Made by a program: the position numbers and the translations under genes
Part shown: one piece after another, positions 48,001-59,100 of the stretch
How the letters are laid out: every line of letters begins with the position of its first letter
How positions within the stretch are numbered: the first letter of the stretch is position 1
From: Beroe ovata
Lineage: Eukaryota > Ctenophora > Nuda > Beroida > Beroidae
DNA length: 64,000 nt
Assembly (NCBI GenBank): GCA_946803715.1
Contig: CAMPET010000069.1
Coordinates: 193,292-257,291 of the forward strand
Reading direction: 5' to 3'
Notes under the pieces: model-generated
Told to the model about the DNA's origin: nothing
Seen by the model: only the letters and a program-made list of their open reading frames with translations
Database searches by the model: none

Positions 48001-48618
48001 AACCATCAGCTAATGCTTGTCTGTTGTCCAACATACACACCATAACATCCTTTTCTCGACCAGTACAATATTTTGAAACCTGAAATAATGTTCAAGATAA
48101 AGTTTGGCTCATTCGATTATTCAAAGAACAATATTGATAAAATAGTAAAGCACAAACATGGCTGCCACATCTCTTTTTCATCTGTTCACTGTAAACACTG
48201 TCTGTCAGAATCCTGGCTTTGAAGTCCCATACTTCCTGAAGACAAACCAGTTAATCTCATTTCCAATTACAAAAATCTGTATAAATGAGAGGTAAAGAAC
48301 AGAAGAACTAACCTGTTTACATTCACTGGGTATTTCCTGAAACAAGTTAATTATAAATAAATTAAAACTCGGTACCAAAGAAAAGGGTCAAAGAATAAAG
48401 CAAGCTTAGTTTAACCAATAAGTAGCTCTTACCGCTGGAGCTGTTGTCATTATTGTTTCCCTCATAATGCAGCTAATAACACTGAATTCATTCTTTGAGC
48501 CACCTGGACAGAGCTGCTGATACACTTCACCACAAGCTGATTCTTTTTCATACAGCTTGGCAGTTTCTCCACTCAAGATGTTCAAGAGGAATAGTGTCAA
48601 GGTCCAAAGATGAAGCAT
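36056..48618 (-). CDS. GLG1: Golgi apparatus protein 1 (GLG1/ESL-1/MG-160)
   Basis: About 25 small exons over 12.5 kb. The start at 48618 encodes a signal peptide (MLHLWTLTLFLLNILSGETA). It is followed by many Cys-rich GLG1 repeats of the pattern C...D...LC...G.(V/I)..CL......L...C, e.g. ACREDREVLCKD, TCHKDVQQKCSD and ACQKDISYLCGR. Checked exons include 48618-48433, a 24-nt exon 48336-48313, 39455-39204, 37687-37493, 37240-37140 and the last, 36224-36056. The final exon joins in phase through the acceptor GACCACAG and codes a transmembrane helix (LFYLGIAVFLVILIGF), then GGRCTKRK and the stop, the expected type I topology with a short cytoplasmic tail. Family role: Golgi-resident sialoglycoprotein that binds FGF and other secreted ligands. 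One intron (37688-39203) hosts a Ly6-like gene on the other strand. Confidence 0.93.
37011..37122. repeat. (GTGA)n tetranucleotide array in GLG1 intron
   Basis: About 25 units of GAGT/GTGA with a few substitutions, 17 bp beyond the donor of the penultimate GLG1 exon. On the plus strand it presents many consecutive GTGAGT strings. Confidence 0.95.
37332..37376. repeat. 45-bp perfect palindrome in GLG1 intron
   Basis: Left arm ATCACTTGGATTGAATTAAT plus CG, one central T, then the exact complement. The 22-bp arms with a 1-nt loop would extrude as a cruciform. Confidence 0.9.
38279..39031 (+). CDS. Secreted/GPI-anchored two-domain Ly6/uPAR (three-finger) protein
   Basis: Intronless frame of 250 residues. 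The signal peptide is MFKLVVLATIMLTLTPLTTP; the mature protein starts at LTCHVCEE, the classical LxCxxC opening of LU domains. The first LU domain ends with CDTDECN (CxxxxCN box, ~residue 122). A second opens at IECTSCKQYL and has the SCL, TCYNL and GC spacing of the fold but ends atypically (CQFSGGATCGH). The C-terminus HHLPVVFTVIAVLEMYL is hydrophobic, as expected of a GPI-attachment signal. Such proteins act at the cell surface as receptors, toxin-like modulators or cell-cell adhesion factors; the partner is unknown. The gene lies wholly inside the GLG1 intron 37688-39203 on the opposite strand. Confidence 0.88.
   Translation: MFKLVVLATIMLTLTPLTTPLTCHVCEETTWEIDTMVMGDTASTCTPMECTDTEDVCLTGHLTYDMELASDSTACVTTHWFKGCGHQDDTCKSVIQKMADELDDTHGDLSKEVCGEITKCDTDECNDVSLATINPEMAAVIECTSCKQYLEGPESVYPDVQPDCSITESCLRGIDTCYNLDVNTTMSGVRVAVHQAGCLADRNMSCVSVSEMVEEMEEVEVEWCQFSGGATCGHHLPVVFTVIAVLEMYL
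40296..40325. repeat. Short (CA)n in a GLG1 intron
   Basis: CA dinucleotide tract interrupted by one N at 40326; part of a larger CA-rich stretch. Confidence 0.85.
40512..40602. mobile_element. MITE-like element (91 bp) with 9-bp target duplication
   Basis: Terminal inverted repeats TTGTAGGATTTCACCCTACC and GGTAGGGTAAAATCCTACAA (19 of 20 complementary). It is flanked by identical CGCTGAGAA at 40503-40511 and 40603-40611. It has no coding capacity and sits within a GLG1 intron. Confidence 0.85.
42030..42205. repeat. 21-bp minisatellite in a GLG1 intron
   Basis: About eight tandem copies of GTCACTTGACCATAGTTAC plus AT/TT, with CATAG/CAGAG and ACAT/ACTT variants. Because 21 is a multiple of three and the unit lacks stops in several frames, it yields repetitive open frames on both strands that are not genes. 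Confidence 0.95.
43140..43268. repeat. CA-rich simple repeat in a GLG1 intron
   Basis: Mixed ACACACTC / ACAGACAC tract ending next to the acceptor side of a GLG1 exon. Confidence 0.85.
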
Positions 48619-50193
48619 GGCTGAGATGGGGATTTATAAATGAGTTGAGGCTATGTTAGGTGAAATAGAATGGTGTAGATAATACTATTGAACCATCACT
48701 ATGAATGATGCTGAATAAGTGGTGCAGCTTTGAGCCTTAATTTTGATGAGTTGACATCCAGAATCCATGTATATCTGGTTGCCTTAAATGATGAATGAAG
48801 CCCTGCACTGCTTTGCTTTGGCTTCATGGCCAATGTCCATTGATGCTCAACATTCAACAAATCATTGGTATGAACCACCATGAAATTAAAAAACGTTTTG
48901 ATAAATATAGGTAATGATGATTTTTTGATAAAATAAGATATAAGTGCGCTCGGTGCGCCGGAAATGAAGCCACGTGCAGTTTGCGCGGAGTATTTGGGTT
49001 ATCCGGTTATGCACCGTGGGACTGTGGGAGCACTGAGCAGTTTTAAGTTATGTTATCTTTTTACTTGTGCGTGTCCGTCCACTGCACTAATTTTTGCGCG
49101 CGGGCGCGGGATGCGCTCCACCGGTTCGGCTTGTGATGAAATTGCATGCGCACTGCGGCCGGGCCGCGCCTGCGCGCATGAAATGCAGTGGACAGCTCAG
49201 ATTTGATCAGACCTCTGCTTCTCGCACAGTGGCTGCGCTGCAAGTAGGTATCGAAATNCCACGTGCAGTTTGCGCGGAGTATTTGGGTTATGCACCGTGG
49301 GAGCACTGAGCAGTTTTAAGTTATGTTATCTTTTTACTTGTGCGTGTCCACTGCACTAATTTTTGCGCGCGGGCGCGGGGTGCGCTCCACCGGTTCGGCT
49401 TGTGATTAAATTGCATGCGCACTGCGGCCGGGCCGCGCCCGCGCGCATGAAATGCAGTGGACAGCTCAGATTTGATCAGACCTCTGCTTCTCGCGCGCCG
49501 GCGCGCGTGCGTCTTCATTGAAGGCCTTTGATGAAGGCGTGCTTAAAAAACTGAGCAAGGTCAGATGAAGTGAGAAATCTGACAAAAAGATTATAAGTAT
49601 AAATTTGAATGTGATTAAGCTGAATTCTTAGCATTATTTATTTATTTTTAAGGTGGCGTTTTAACTTGATTATTCATTTTCATTAATCATTTTCATAAAC
49701 CATAATAGTGATGGTTGAATACTGTTCCCACGTTGTGTCACCCAATCTGCTGCTCGTGGTTCTACGACTTTTCAGTTCACTGAGTAAAATAGGGGAATGC
49801 AACGTGTACACATTGAATACCATGATTTCTTCTTTTCTATTCTATTTACAACCAGATGCACTCTTTCCTTCAACACAGCTATGCAGTAACTATTAAAGCA
49901 GGATAATTTTGTAGTCTACTGTAGCTGTGTGGGAGGATTGAATGTATGAAATTTGAAATTGCTTCTCTAGTCAATAGTCATAGGATATCATGTCAATAGC
50001 TATAGCCCCCATTTTACTTTCATTCAACATGATAAATGTCATATTTTAAGCTGTTTTTCTGCTCTGTTTGAGTTCTAATTTGGTAATACCAAATTTCTCA
50101 ATTATTTGCATAGTAATCTTGCTGTAGATCAATTGTCCTGTCACTGTCAGCTAAATATCTTAGACACTCAATGATAGGTATCTTTTGGATAGG
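48619..50193. repeat. GC-rich duplicated repeat between GLG1 and the ankyrin gene
   Basis: Two tandem copies (about 48,970-49,228 and 49,259-49,495; offset 289 bp) of a unit starting CCACGTGCAGTTTGCGCGGA and containing TTTTTGCGCGCGGGCGCGGG and GCTCCACCGGTTCGGCTTGT. The copies differ by short indels (an ATCCGGTT insertion and a GTCC duplication in the first). The unit contains the complement of ACCCAAATACTCCGCGC seen at 8.8 kb. A degenerate hairpin element follows (49,468-49,581) and a diverged copy of the 9.1-kb repeat lies at 49,726-49,815. The rest holds the promoters of GLG1 (-) and of the ankyrin gene (+). Confidence 0.75.
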
Positions 50194-53100
50194 ATGGCTC
50201 CAATTAGTGGAGTTGGTACAGATCCACACATAGAGCTTTCACAAGCTGCTCAATGTGGAGACTACTCAACTCTTGACACAATATTATCATTTGGGAAAGT
50301 TGAAATCAGAAGACCTGGACCGAATGGTTTGAGCTTGATACTCCTTGTTGTGCATGGGGCTGGCAGAGAACTCAAACCAGGGCAGCATATGCAATGTGCA
50401 AAGAGGCTAATAAAAGCTGGTGCACCTTTGGATGAAGTGGACAAAACAGGCAGATGTGCGCTTCACTGGGCAGTTGAATATGATAAATCAGATCTCCTGG
50501 AAATCATGTTGAAAGCAGGGGCAAGCAAAACAATTCTTGATGAAGAACTTAAAGAGCCCCTTGATATAGCAGTGGAAACCAGCAATATTAAATGCATAAG
50601 TTCAATCTTGAGGAGTTGTTCCAAAGAGGTTTGTGATAAGCATGATTATGTAACATTTTCCAACTTAGCCATGACACATGACTTCAAGACTAACTAATAC
50701 CCTATCCTCAGGAGTTAGATTCCCCCAATGAGGAAGGTTTCACATGGCTCATGAGGGCTGCTGCAAGTGGTAATACTGAAGTATGCAGGGAACTGTACAA
50801 TGCTGGAGCCAACCCTAACATCATTGAACCAAAGACAGGGAGAACAGCTCTCCATTTCTGTGCCGAGTTTGACCAGGCTCAGGTTACTCACATACTTATT
50901 ACTTACTGATTCAAATAACTTGCTGGAGTGAAATCCCATCAAATCCGAGTTTAAGCATTTCATTGAACAAATCGTTTATTCCCGTTCATTCCAGTCCCTA
51001 ATCACGCTCTTGGGATGTGAAGGTGATCCTAAGATCCGAGATAAAGACGGGAGGACAGTTGCTCACGTGGCCGCTGAAAGTGAAGCAGTGGGATGTCTCC
51101 ATGTTCTCATTGAAGCTTGCACCCTCCTTATCATGGAGGTGAGTTTCCAGACTGCTCCCTGTCTTAAGTAGTCTCTAAAGTACTTTCAAATTTCTATGAG
51201 AAACGAATATTCCAAGAAACACCCATGATGCCATCATCTCTTGTGGCCAGAGCTCCACTAAACTATACATGTCTTCCAGGCAACTGATGACAGTGGAAAA
51301 ACTCCCCTTATGTTAGCGTGTAGACACGAACATGAACAGACAGTCAAAGCTCTCATCTCTAAACATGTAGGTACTTCTCCTCTCTCATAGTTCTGAGTGT
51401 CTGATTTGTGTAACGAAATGTGTGTGTTCCTCAGATTCAGGCTATGAGTAAGGACTATAACGGACAGACGGCACTTCATTGGTGTGCTAAGAACACCAAC
51501 GGGAAGTGCGCAAAACTACTCTGCCAGTACAAACTGTGAGTTTTCGCTATAATCAACCAAGGAGGAACTGCTTGATCCTAGAGCTCGTCCTAAAGTTCAA
51601 TCTTAGCTATCCCATCTTCCTGACCGTTCTCCCCTTTTGAAATCGTATCCCAATTCAACTCACATCCCCCAGAGACCTGCTATCTGCGAAGGACAACGAT
51701 TCCCACACCCCACTTCATCTTGCTTGCATAGCGGGGAGTGAGGAGGTTGTGGCCACCTTGCTGGAGTTTGGAGCAGACACCAAGCAGATGGACGATGAAT
51801 TCCACACCCCTCTCCATCTTGCTACAGGTTGTTACTAAGTGTCAGTATCTAGGGTAACATGGTTGTTACTTAGGTTGTTACTTAGGTTGTTACTTAGGTT
51901 GCTGATGGGACTTGTTAGTATAGGGTTGTTGCTAACCTGTTGTTACTAGGCTGTTACTGAGAGTTGGAAGTATAATGTTGTAATATAACTGAATGTTGAA
52001 TTCTTTTGTGTCTGCAGGAACCAGTATTTGACGACTATAACCGTTACTTTTAAGGATACTTTTCGCTTTCTCGACCTATTGTTTCCAAACCATGATGCAT
52101 AGCATTTACATAATAAGGAATTTTGATTTATAGATTACAGACAGCGCATTAATATGTGACTGTGAGAATACACTATAGTGCATGATGAGACTTTATACAC
52201 ACACAGAGTGTTTACACTGGTCATGCTTCTGGTCACAAGCACAGTGTCACGTGACTCTGCGATCTGTCACGTGACGTGCCGCTTGTTCTTGCTTGTCGAC
52301 CTTCGTCTCTCGGTCAAGCATTTCGCTGTTGGCATGGAAACCGTGCTACATTCTTGTACATGAAACAAGCGTTGTTTTGAGCGAGAAGAATATTCATGAT
52401 CGCACGTAACGTTTTCATTTTACATTACTATATTCGGTGGAATGAGATTGGTGGAATGAGATTAAAACTATGAACTATGAGAATGAAAATGAGATTTTGA
52501 AGAGAGAGTCAGGTTAAAACCAAGTACTGCCAGTGGGAACAGCCTTGTTCCGAACAGGGCTGATCATCAGCCGCTAACGTCACTCCAATCAAACGAGCTG
52601 CATTCCATATTATAACAGGGATTTTCACGAATACAATGCGTTGTTAACATTTGTCCCCTTCCCTTCAGTTTCCGGTAACGCGGGGTGTATCGCTCTCCTG
52701 GCACAAGCTAGTGCCGATGTCAATGTGACTGATGCTCACGGTGCATACCCCATACACTACGCTGCAAACATGGCTAAAGACGTACAGAAACTACCTGAGG
52801 ATGCTCCAGCTGTGAGTAGATACGGGGACATGCTTTGAACAGTTTGTGTTTGGCACGATTCCAGAGGAGAGGGATATTGTTCATCTTTCATTGGTTCTGT
52901 AATTTGCACTTCGCCTCGTTCAATAACAGCAGTAAAACCACCCATCTGACATGACACGTTCCACTCTCTGACATTGAAACAGTGGACGTGTGGAAGACTA
53001 ACGTCGTTACAGCCCACACCAGCAGGCGACACCGCTACAGACCTGGTATTCATTGACCCAGCACTCCGGTCTCGGCCTAGGGAGGACGCGCAGCGCGCTC

Positions 53101-56100
53101 TGGAGTGTCTGCTAGCCCTCCTCGAGAACGGTGGTAGCGTGGTGGTGAGGGACAGTAGTGGGGCTCAACCCCTCTACAACGCGGCAAGGGAGGGGAATGA
53201 GGCAGCGTGCAAGTTGCTCCTCGACTTTGAGGCAGATGTTGCGTCCAAGGATAACCACGGCCGAACAGGTACAGTTGGTTATCACATCATTTTCCCAGGG
53301 GAAGCTGGCAATATTCCAAAAACCCATGAAATCCTTCCATACTTTCATGCAACTCCAATATGCGTTCACTATCAACTATCACCGCGTTCTCTTCTCAATC
53401 ACTCCCCCTCTCCCAGCTCTGCACGTGGCTGCCCAGGAGGGACATGGAGATGTCCTCATCACCCTGCTGGAGCTACAAAACATGTCCATCCTGGACGGAG
53501 TGGACGACAGGGGGCGGTCTCCTCTGATGTACGCTGCTGCTTCCAACAAGACAAACTGTGTGAAGATACTACTCGATGCTGACGCTAATCCTAACCATAA
53601 GGATGATAAGGAGATCAGGTGAGAAAATGATGAGATATACTTTCCTCCAAATCGTGTTCTTTGGTGTACTTTCGAAACAAGTATTCTCATCTTGTTCTGA
53701 TTGGAGTTTTTCTCTGCTGGATATCTAGATTATCTTGACCTCACGAATTTGTCCTTAGTGTGGCGCATTGTCTAGCGTCTGTCGGTGATGTTGAGGGATT
53801 GAAAATGTTGAAAGCCAAGGGAGGGATCTTCTCTGTGGCAAGCAAGTCGGGGACTTATCCTCTCCACGAGGCTGCTCTCGCTGGGAAAGACCGTGAGTTT
53901 CGCATACGTACAACTCTAACTGAGAGACAACCCAGACTAACTAATTAACAGCCCCGACTAACCATACTAACTGCATAACAATCCCCGACAAACGAACCCA
54001 AACTAAGATCCCCGACTAACAACTCTAGCCGAGTCCTGACTTACAACTCTAGCCGAGTCCTGACTAACAACTTCCCCTTATTACAGTTGTAATGGATTAC
54101 CTGGTATCGGAAGGTGCAGATACCGAGGTGCGTGACAGTAGCGGCATCACACCCCTCCATTGCTCCATTGCCAATGATAAACCAGAGTGCTGTAAAATAC
54201 TCATCGAGAAGGGTGCTAGTGTTAACCCTGTCATGAGGACTAAGGATGTGAGTCACTTTGAATCATTCTTCTGCTGAATATGAAGCAGGATGTTCTGTTT
54301 GACTATTTGAATTCATATCAGCCCCTCTCCAATATCTGTTATCCTACCACAGATGCGATATCTCACACCACTGGACTATGCGTTGATCAATGTTCGGCCT
54401 AACTGTGCGGACTTCCTGGCAAAACAGAATGGGCTTCCCGGCATTATCTACACCGGAATCATGGCAAATAGGATCCGCCTGGCGTGGCGACGATTCAGGA
54501 GACACAAATACGGCAGGTAAGATGTGTTCTGCGTGTCATGTGTCGTGAAATGTCATTTTTTGTATGCCTTACATTGGTTTTAAGGTTTGATGAGATCCCG
54601 TCTGTATGTCTGATGAAGCGCCTAATTAGACAACCGATTACTAATTAGCGTTAGTGCGATTCCTAATGAGGATAATTCCTCAGGCGCCATAGTGTTGTGA
54701 AGTGTGAAGATGAATCGTGATACGCCTGCATGTATACTACCAGCTCTGCTACTTTAATTGACTGTCGAATATCAAGGATCTCATCAATCCCAGAAACTTT
54801 GTGATTTTTCTTCTTCCTTTACCTTACTCTATCAGTGTTTCAGACCTTTTTATTCTTTTATCTTTATCTTGATATAACTATCTTTCTACTTACTTTTAGC
54901 GAGTGATTCAATAAGAATATGAGATGTCGAATTGAGTGATTATAAAGCTTTGCCTCACTCCATACAATAGTTTACTATTCAAATCGTGAAATCAAGCAGT
55001 AAGCTACGGTAGCAGATTTCACAACATACCGTAAAACGCTTAGCTACGCACACATACAAAACTGCTTTGCGCGCAATGCGAACATTTAGTTTGAGCCGCG
55101 CGCCGCGCCGCGCACATGTGTTGGAGTTACTGCACCGCTCTCTGTTTCAGATCGCGACCAGAGACCCCGCACACGGGAAATACTCCGGTGCCAGGTAAAA
55201 GTCCCTCAACACCCAAACTTAGTCGAGCGACCACTCCACAGCGCTCCGTATCGCAGCAAAGCCATGTCTTTGAAAGCACAACACCTCTGACTCCCCGTAC
55301 GCCACAAGAAGCAGGTACTCTCCCAGTTATTGGCGGCCCGGTTACTGAGAAAGTCAAAGACAATAAGAGCGATAGTGGAGCACTGCCCGGTCTCAAGTCG
55401 AAACAGCCCAAGAAGCCGGGAAGCCCTCCTTCCCGGAAAGATAGTCCCCGAAATAAGAAGCCCCTAGTTAAGTCGTCCTCTCTTGATGACAAGAGACAAT
55501 CGAGTCAATTAGCACTTACAGAGGTTGATGGTCGGAGAGGGTCTCTGGTCAAGTACCAGGGTGGAGCTGATGAAATAACCAATAACCTCGCATCTGAGTC
55601 CACGTCCACAATTGGAGCTCTGTCCATTCCGAATGCAGGGTTCATTCTCGGCACCAGACTTTACGAACAGAGGCAGGGTTTCCAGAATGTGATGGGATCT
55701 AACCCTGACCTATCCATGTCCCAGGAGAATATGTATACCGCCATACAGAGACCCGGTCCTCTGCCTCTCGGTTGTGCAGCCGCCCCTCCTCTAACCCGAG
55801 ACATGGTAAAAACTCTCAACAACTTCTCTCATACCGGGTCATTGAAACCACTCCCGACTAACAGTCTGGTGGCTAGTAGTGAGGGGAGAGTGGAGCCTAA
55901 CATACCGTACCAGCAGATACCAACATCATCAACAGTCGCTGCCTCAACTAGGCATGAGATGGAATCAGCACTAGGCGTAAGGAGCGATGGGGCCACGCCA
56001 TACTTTGGTCCTGCCAGTGAGAAATCTGCCAAAGTTAGACCCATCTCGGCAGGATCGGGAAAGTCGGAGGGTTTATCGCTGGAGATTCCCGATGACAATG

Positions 56101-59100
56101 CCGAGACAGATTCAACCGGCGAGTACGAGATGACAATTCCCGAGACAGACCCAGGGAATGAGGAGATCGCTCAAGTTACCGAGGACAAGGACGCGCTGGT
56201 CGATACAGTTGGAGAGAAGGATGAGCGAGTGTTTGTGGAGGAGGAGGTTGAGGATCAGATCACGAGGCAGGATGCGGATACTGAGGATGTTCTGGACGAG
56301 GTGATGAGACCGCAGGTGAAGAGCGGTGAGGAGGAGCAGGAATTTGAGGATTACATCATGGAGGATGGACGGAAAAGTGTGGAGTTAGAGGGTGAGGTTG
56401 AGATGGAGATTGAAGATGACACACCGGAAGCAGTCGATGAGATGACCACAACCCAAGAACCAGCGGTTGGAGACGAAGCTGATATTGAGGTTGAGGAGTT
56501 TGAACGGGAAGTGGAGGAAGAGGATGAGGAGGCGTTCGAGCGAGGTGCCACGCCCAACTCACACACTGACGAATACCTCCGTGATGACCTCAGCTCGACC
56601 TCTCTTATCAGACCAGACTCCCAAGTCCACGTGGATGAAACTCTAGACCCGGAATTCAACGCCCTCACTCTGGCATCCCCACGTTCCTACAACGACGATG
56701 ACGAGTGCGGTGAGATAGAACTGAGGGAGGATATCCGGGACGCGTTCACCACGCCCTACCTGCGTGACTACGCTCGGACCCCCACTGGAGAGACGGACAG
56801 CGAGGACGAAACGGAGTACGAGTTCTGTAACGAGAGCGAGGACGAGATCTCCGTCGCCCACCACCGGAGCGATGACGAGGATGATGGTAACATAGTGTAG
56901 TGTTGGTGGCTTAAATTGGGCGGCGGCAGCCGTTATAATATTGAATAGTACGGAAATAAAGGCAGGGCTTCATCCGACTACTTGGGCAGTTGCGACTTGG
57001 GAACCGGGCTAACCGCTGAATTCCCGAGACTGTGACAGAACGACATAGTTGCCGACTCTCTTTTGACTGTGTGTAACTGTGTGTGTGTGTGGCATTCTAT
57101 CAGACATGCGTGAATCGTGTGCGAGAGGAAGCATCAAATGCAGAGCAGCATTTTTGTATGGAAATGATATCATGAAAATATGTCGTTTACAAATAGCTCC
57201 GAGTTTTCTTTGGTGAAGCCCTGCTCTTTCCTACTATTCAATGAGTCTGGTTCGTGTATCTTGGAGAGTGGAAAGTGCCGCAAAACATGTGTTTCGTTCA
57301 TTCGTGTCTCTTTTCTCTGCGATGGATTGGGATTTCGGATTTGTGTCCTCTGAGTACTTCGAAAGTCCAAGATGCATGGACCTTACTACCAACTTCAACC
57401 TTTGGTTAACTTGAAGAACAAATTGTTCGCAGAGAAACAAATTAAGTTCTCATTTAAGGAGATGATATATCTCTTCAAGTTTACCAGATGTTTATTTGGT
57501 CATAGAAATTGCTTCTAATTAGTTCTGTTAGATCTATGAATCAATCAAAATCCTGTTTCTGCGTCTCAGAAATTCCGCAGACACAGCTTACTCAGCTACT
57601 GAAAGGAATATCATTTACCTCAAGACAAGAAAATCCCATCTTTCCCTTCAGAACAAAAACTTCATTGAACTCTTCTCCTTTTCAGAGGGTTTCGTAATCC
57701 TAAAACCGGGGAGCACTGGTAAAACTAGTACCAGACACTCTTCTGCAAAGAGTAGTCTGCGAAATGTGCACGCAGGTAGCATTATCACCCAGCATTTTCA
57801 TCAATTTGCATATTCCCGTCCTTTTATGTGTTTCATGATATCCATTATCATCTAGTCGGATAAAATCGCATGTGTTTTGCACGCAGATTGCTTTTATTAC
57901 TCTCAAAGCAATTTACATCCAAGCATTTCATGTTCGATCACGTTTTTAGTACCTCCCTCATCATTATTCCTCAAAGCACCCCTAATTTTCATGATGACAC
58001 TCAAAGCATAGCCCTGATCTTGAGTTATAAACCCAAAACCTGATCAATAGGACAAGCATTTTGCATCCCTATGCATCGCATGATTTCCCTGTGCAATGCG
58101 ATTCATGAAGCCACTATAATCGGCAGCTGCATAACTGGTTGGAAGCTGGTGCTTCTAGCACCTCTGTATGCTGATAGCATGCACAAATAGTTTGACTTTC
58201 TCAGTCACCAGAGCGAATAGAATGTAAAACTTGATGTCGCATCTGCAGGGGTCACTTCATCATGTCTCTCAAATCATTCTCCGTCTTCTCTTCTTATCAT
58301 CACTCATTCTCACGATCACATGAATATTGATTATGCTACTGATTCATTCGCTAATCGACAATTAGCTAATTGACAATTAGTGATTGTTCATTAATTGAAT
58401 GTTTTGTTAAAACCTAACTCCGATGCAGCTGTGACCCCCGAGGCCCAGGAGTTGGAAAACATTGAGAAGGTAAGAGAAAAACACACGATTTAGTTAAACA
58501 AAACAAAACAAGCAAGTATGTATATACGCATAGCACTATAGCATGTACTCTATTGGAGTGTAGAGCAGTGCTGTGATCATGATTTGAGCTTGCTGTGCTG
58601 CCACTCTGGTCTCTCTTTCTCTACCTTTTGGCTGTTTACACCTTTTGGTTTTTGCGTGATTGATGATCAAGTTTAGCTCGAGAACATTCAAATTCCCCTC
58701 AATACTCATTCAATTTCAACTTGTGCCGACTGAACTAGCGTATAATATGTCGAGACCATGGTGGCAGCAACAGCAGCAGCAGCGTGAGCCGTGGTGGCCA
58801 CGTGTAGCCACATCCTGCACTCTGCACGTGGAGCATCAATCCCCATGTCAGGTTCACGATCTCCGACTGAGGCTGGAGCAGGAACTCCAGCGGACTAAGA
58901 TGGAGGAGGAGATTGGGCTGGTGTCCCGAGCCCGGGTCAATCAAGAGGTAGTTTAGCTGGGACAACTAGTGATACGTGTGTGTCCTAGTGGGTCACACGT
59001 GACCATCATGGTTCACATGTGACCATCATGGTTCGCATGTGACCATCATGGTTTACATGTGACTATCACGCTGTGAACAATGAACATATATGCGTGATTT

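Noticed and set aside
55127-56864. Minus-strand frames within the big ankyrin-gene exon (Ser-rich, Pro/Leu-rich)
   Set aside because: They are shadows of the acidic/GAG-rich coding sequence on the plus strand, with no splice or start context of their own.
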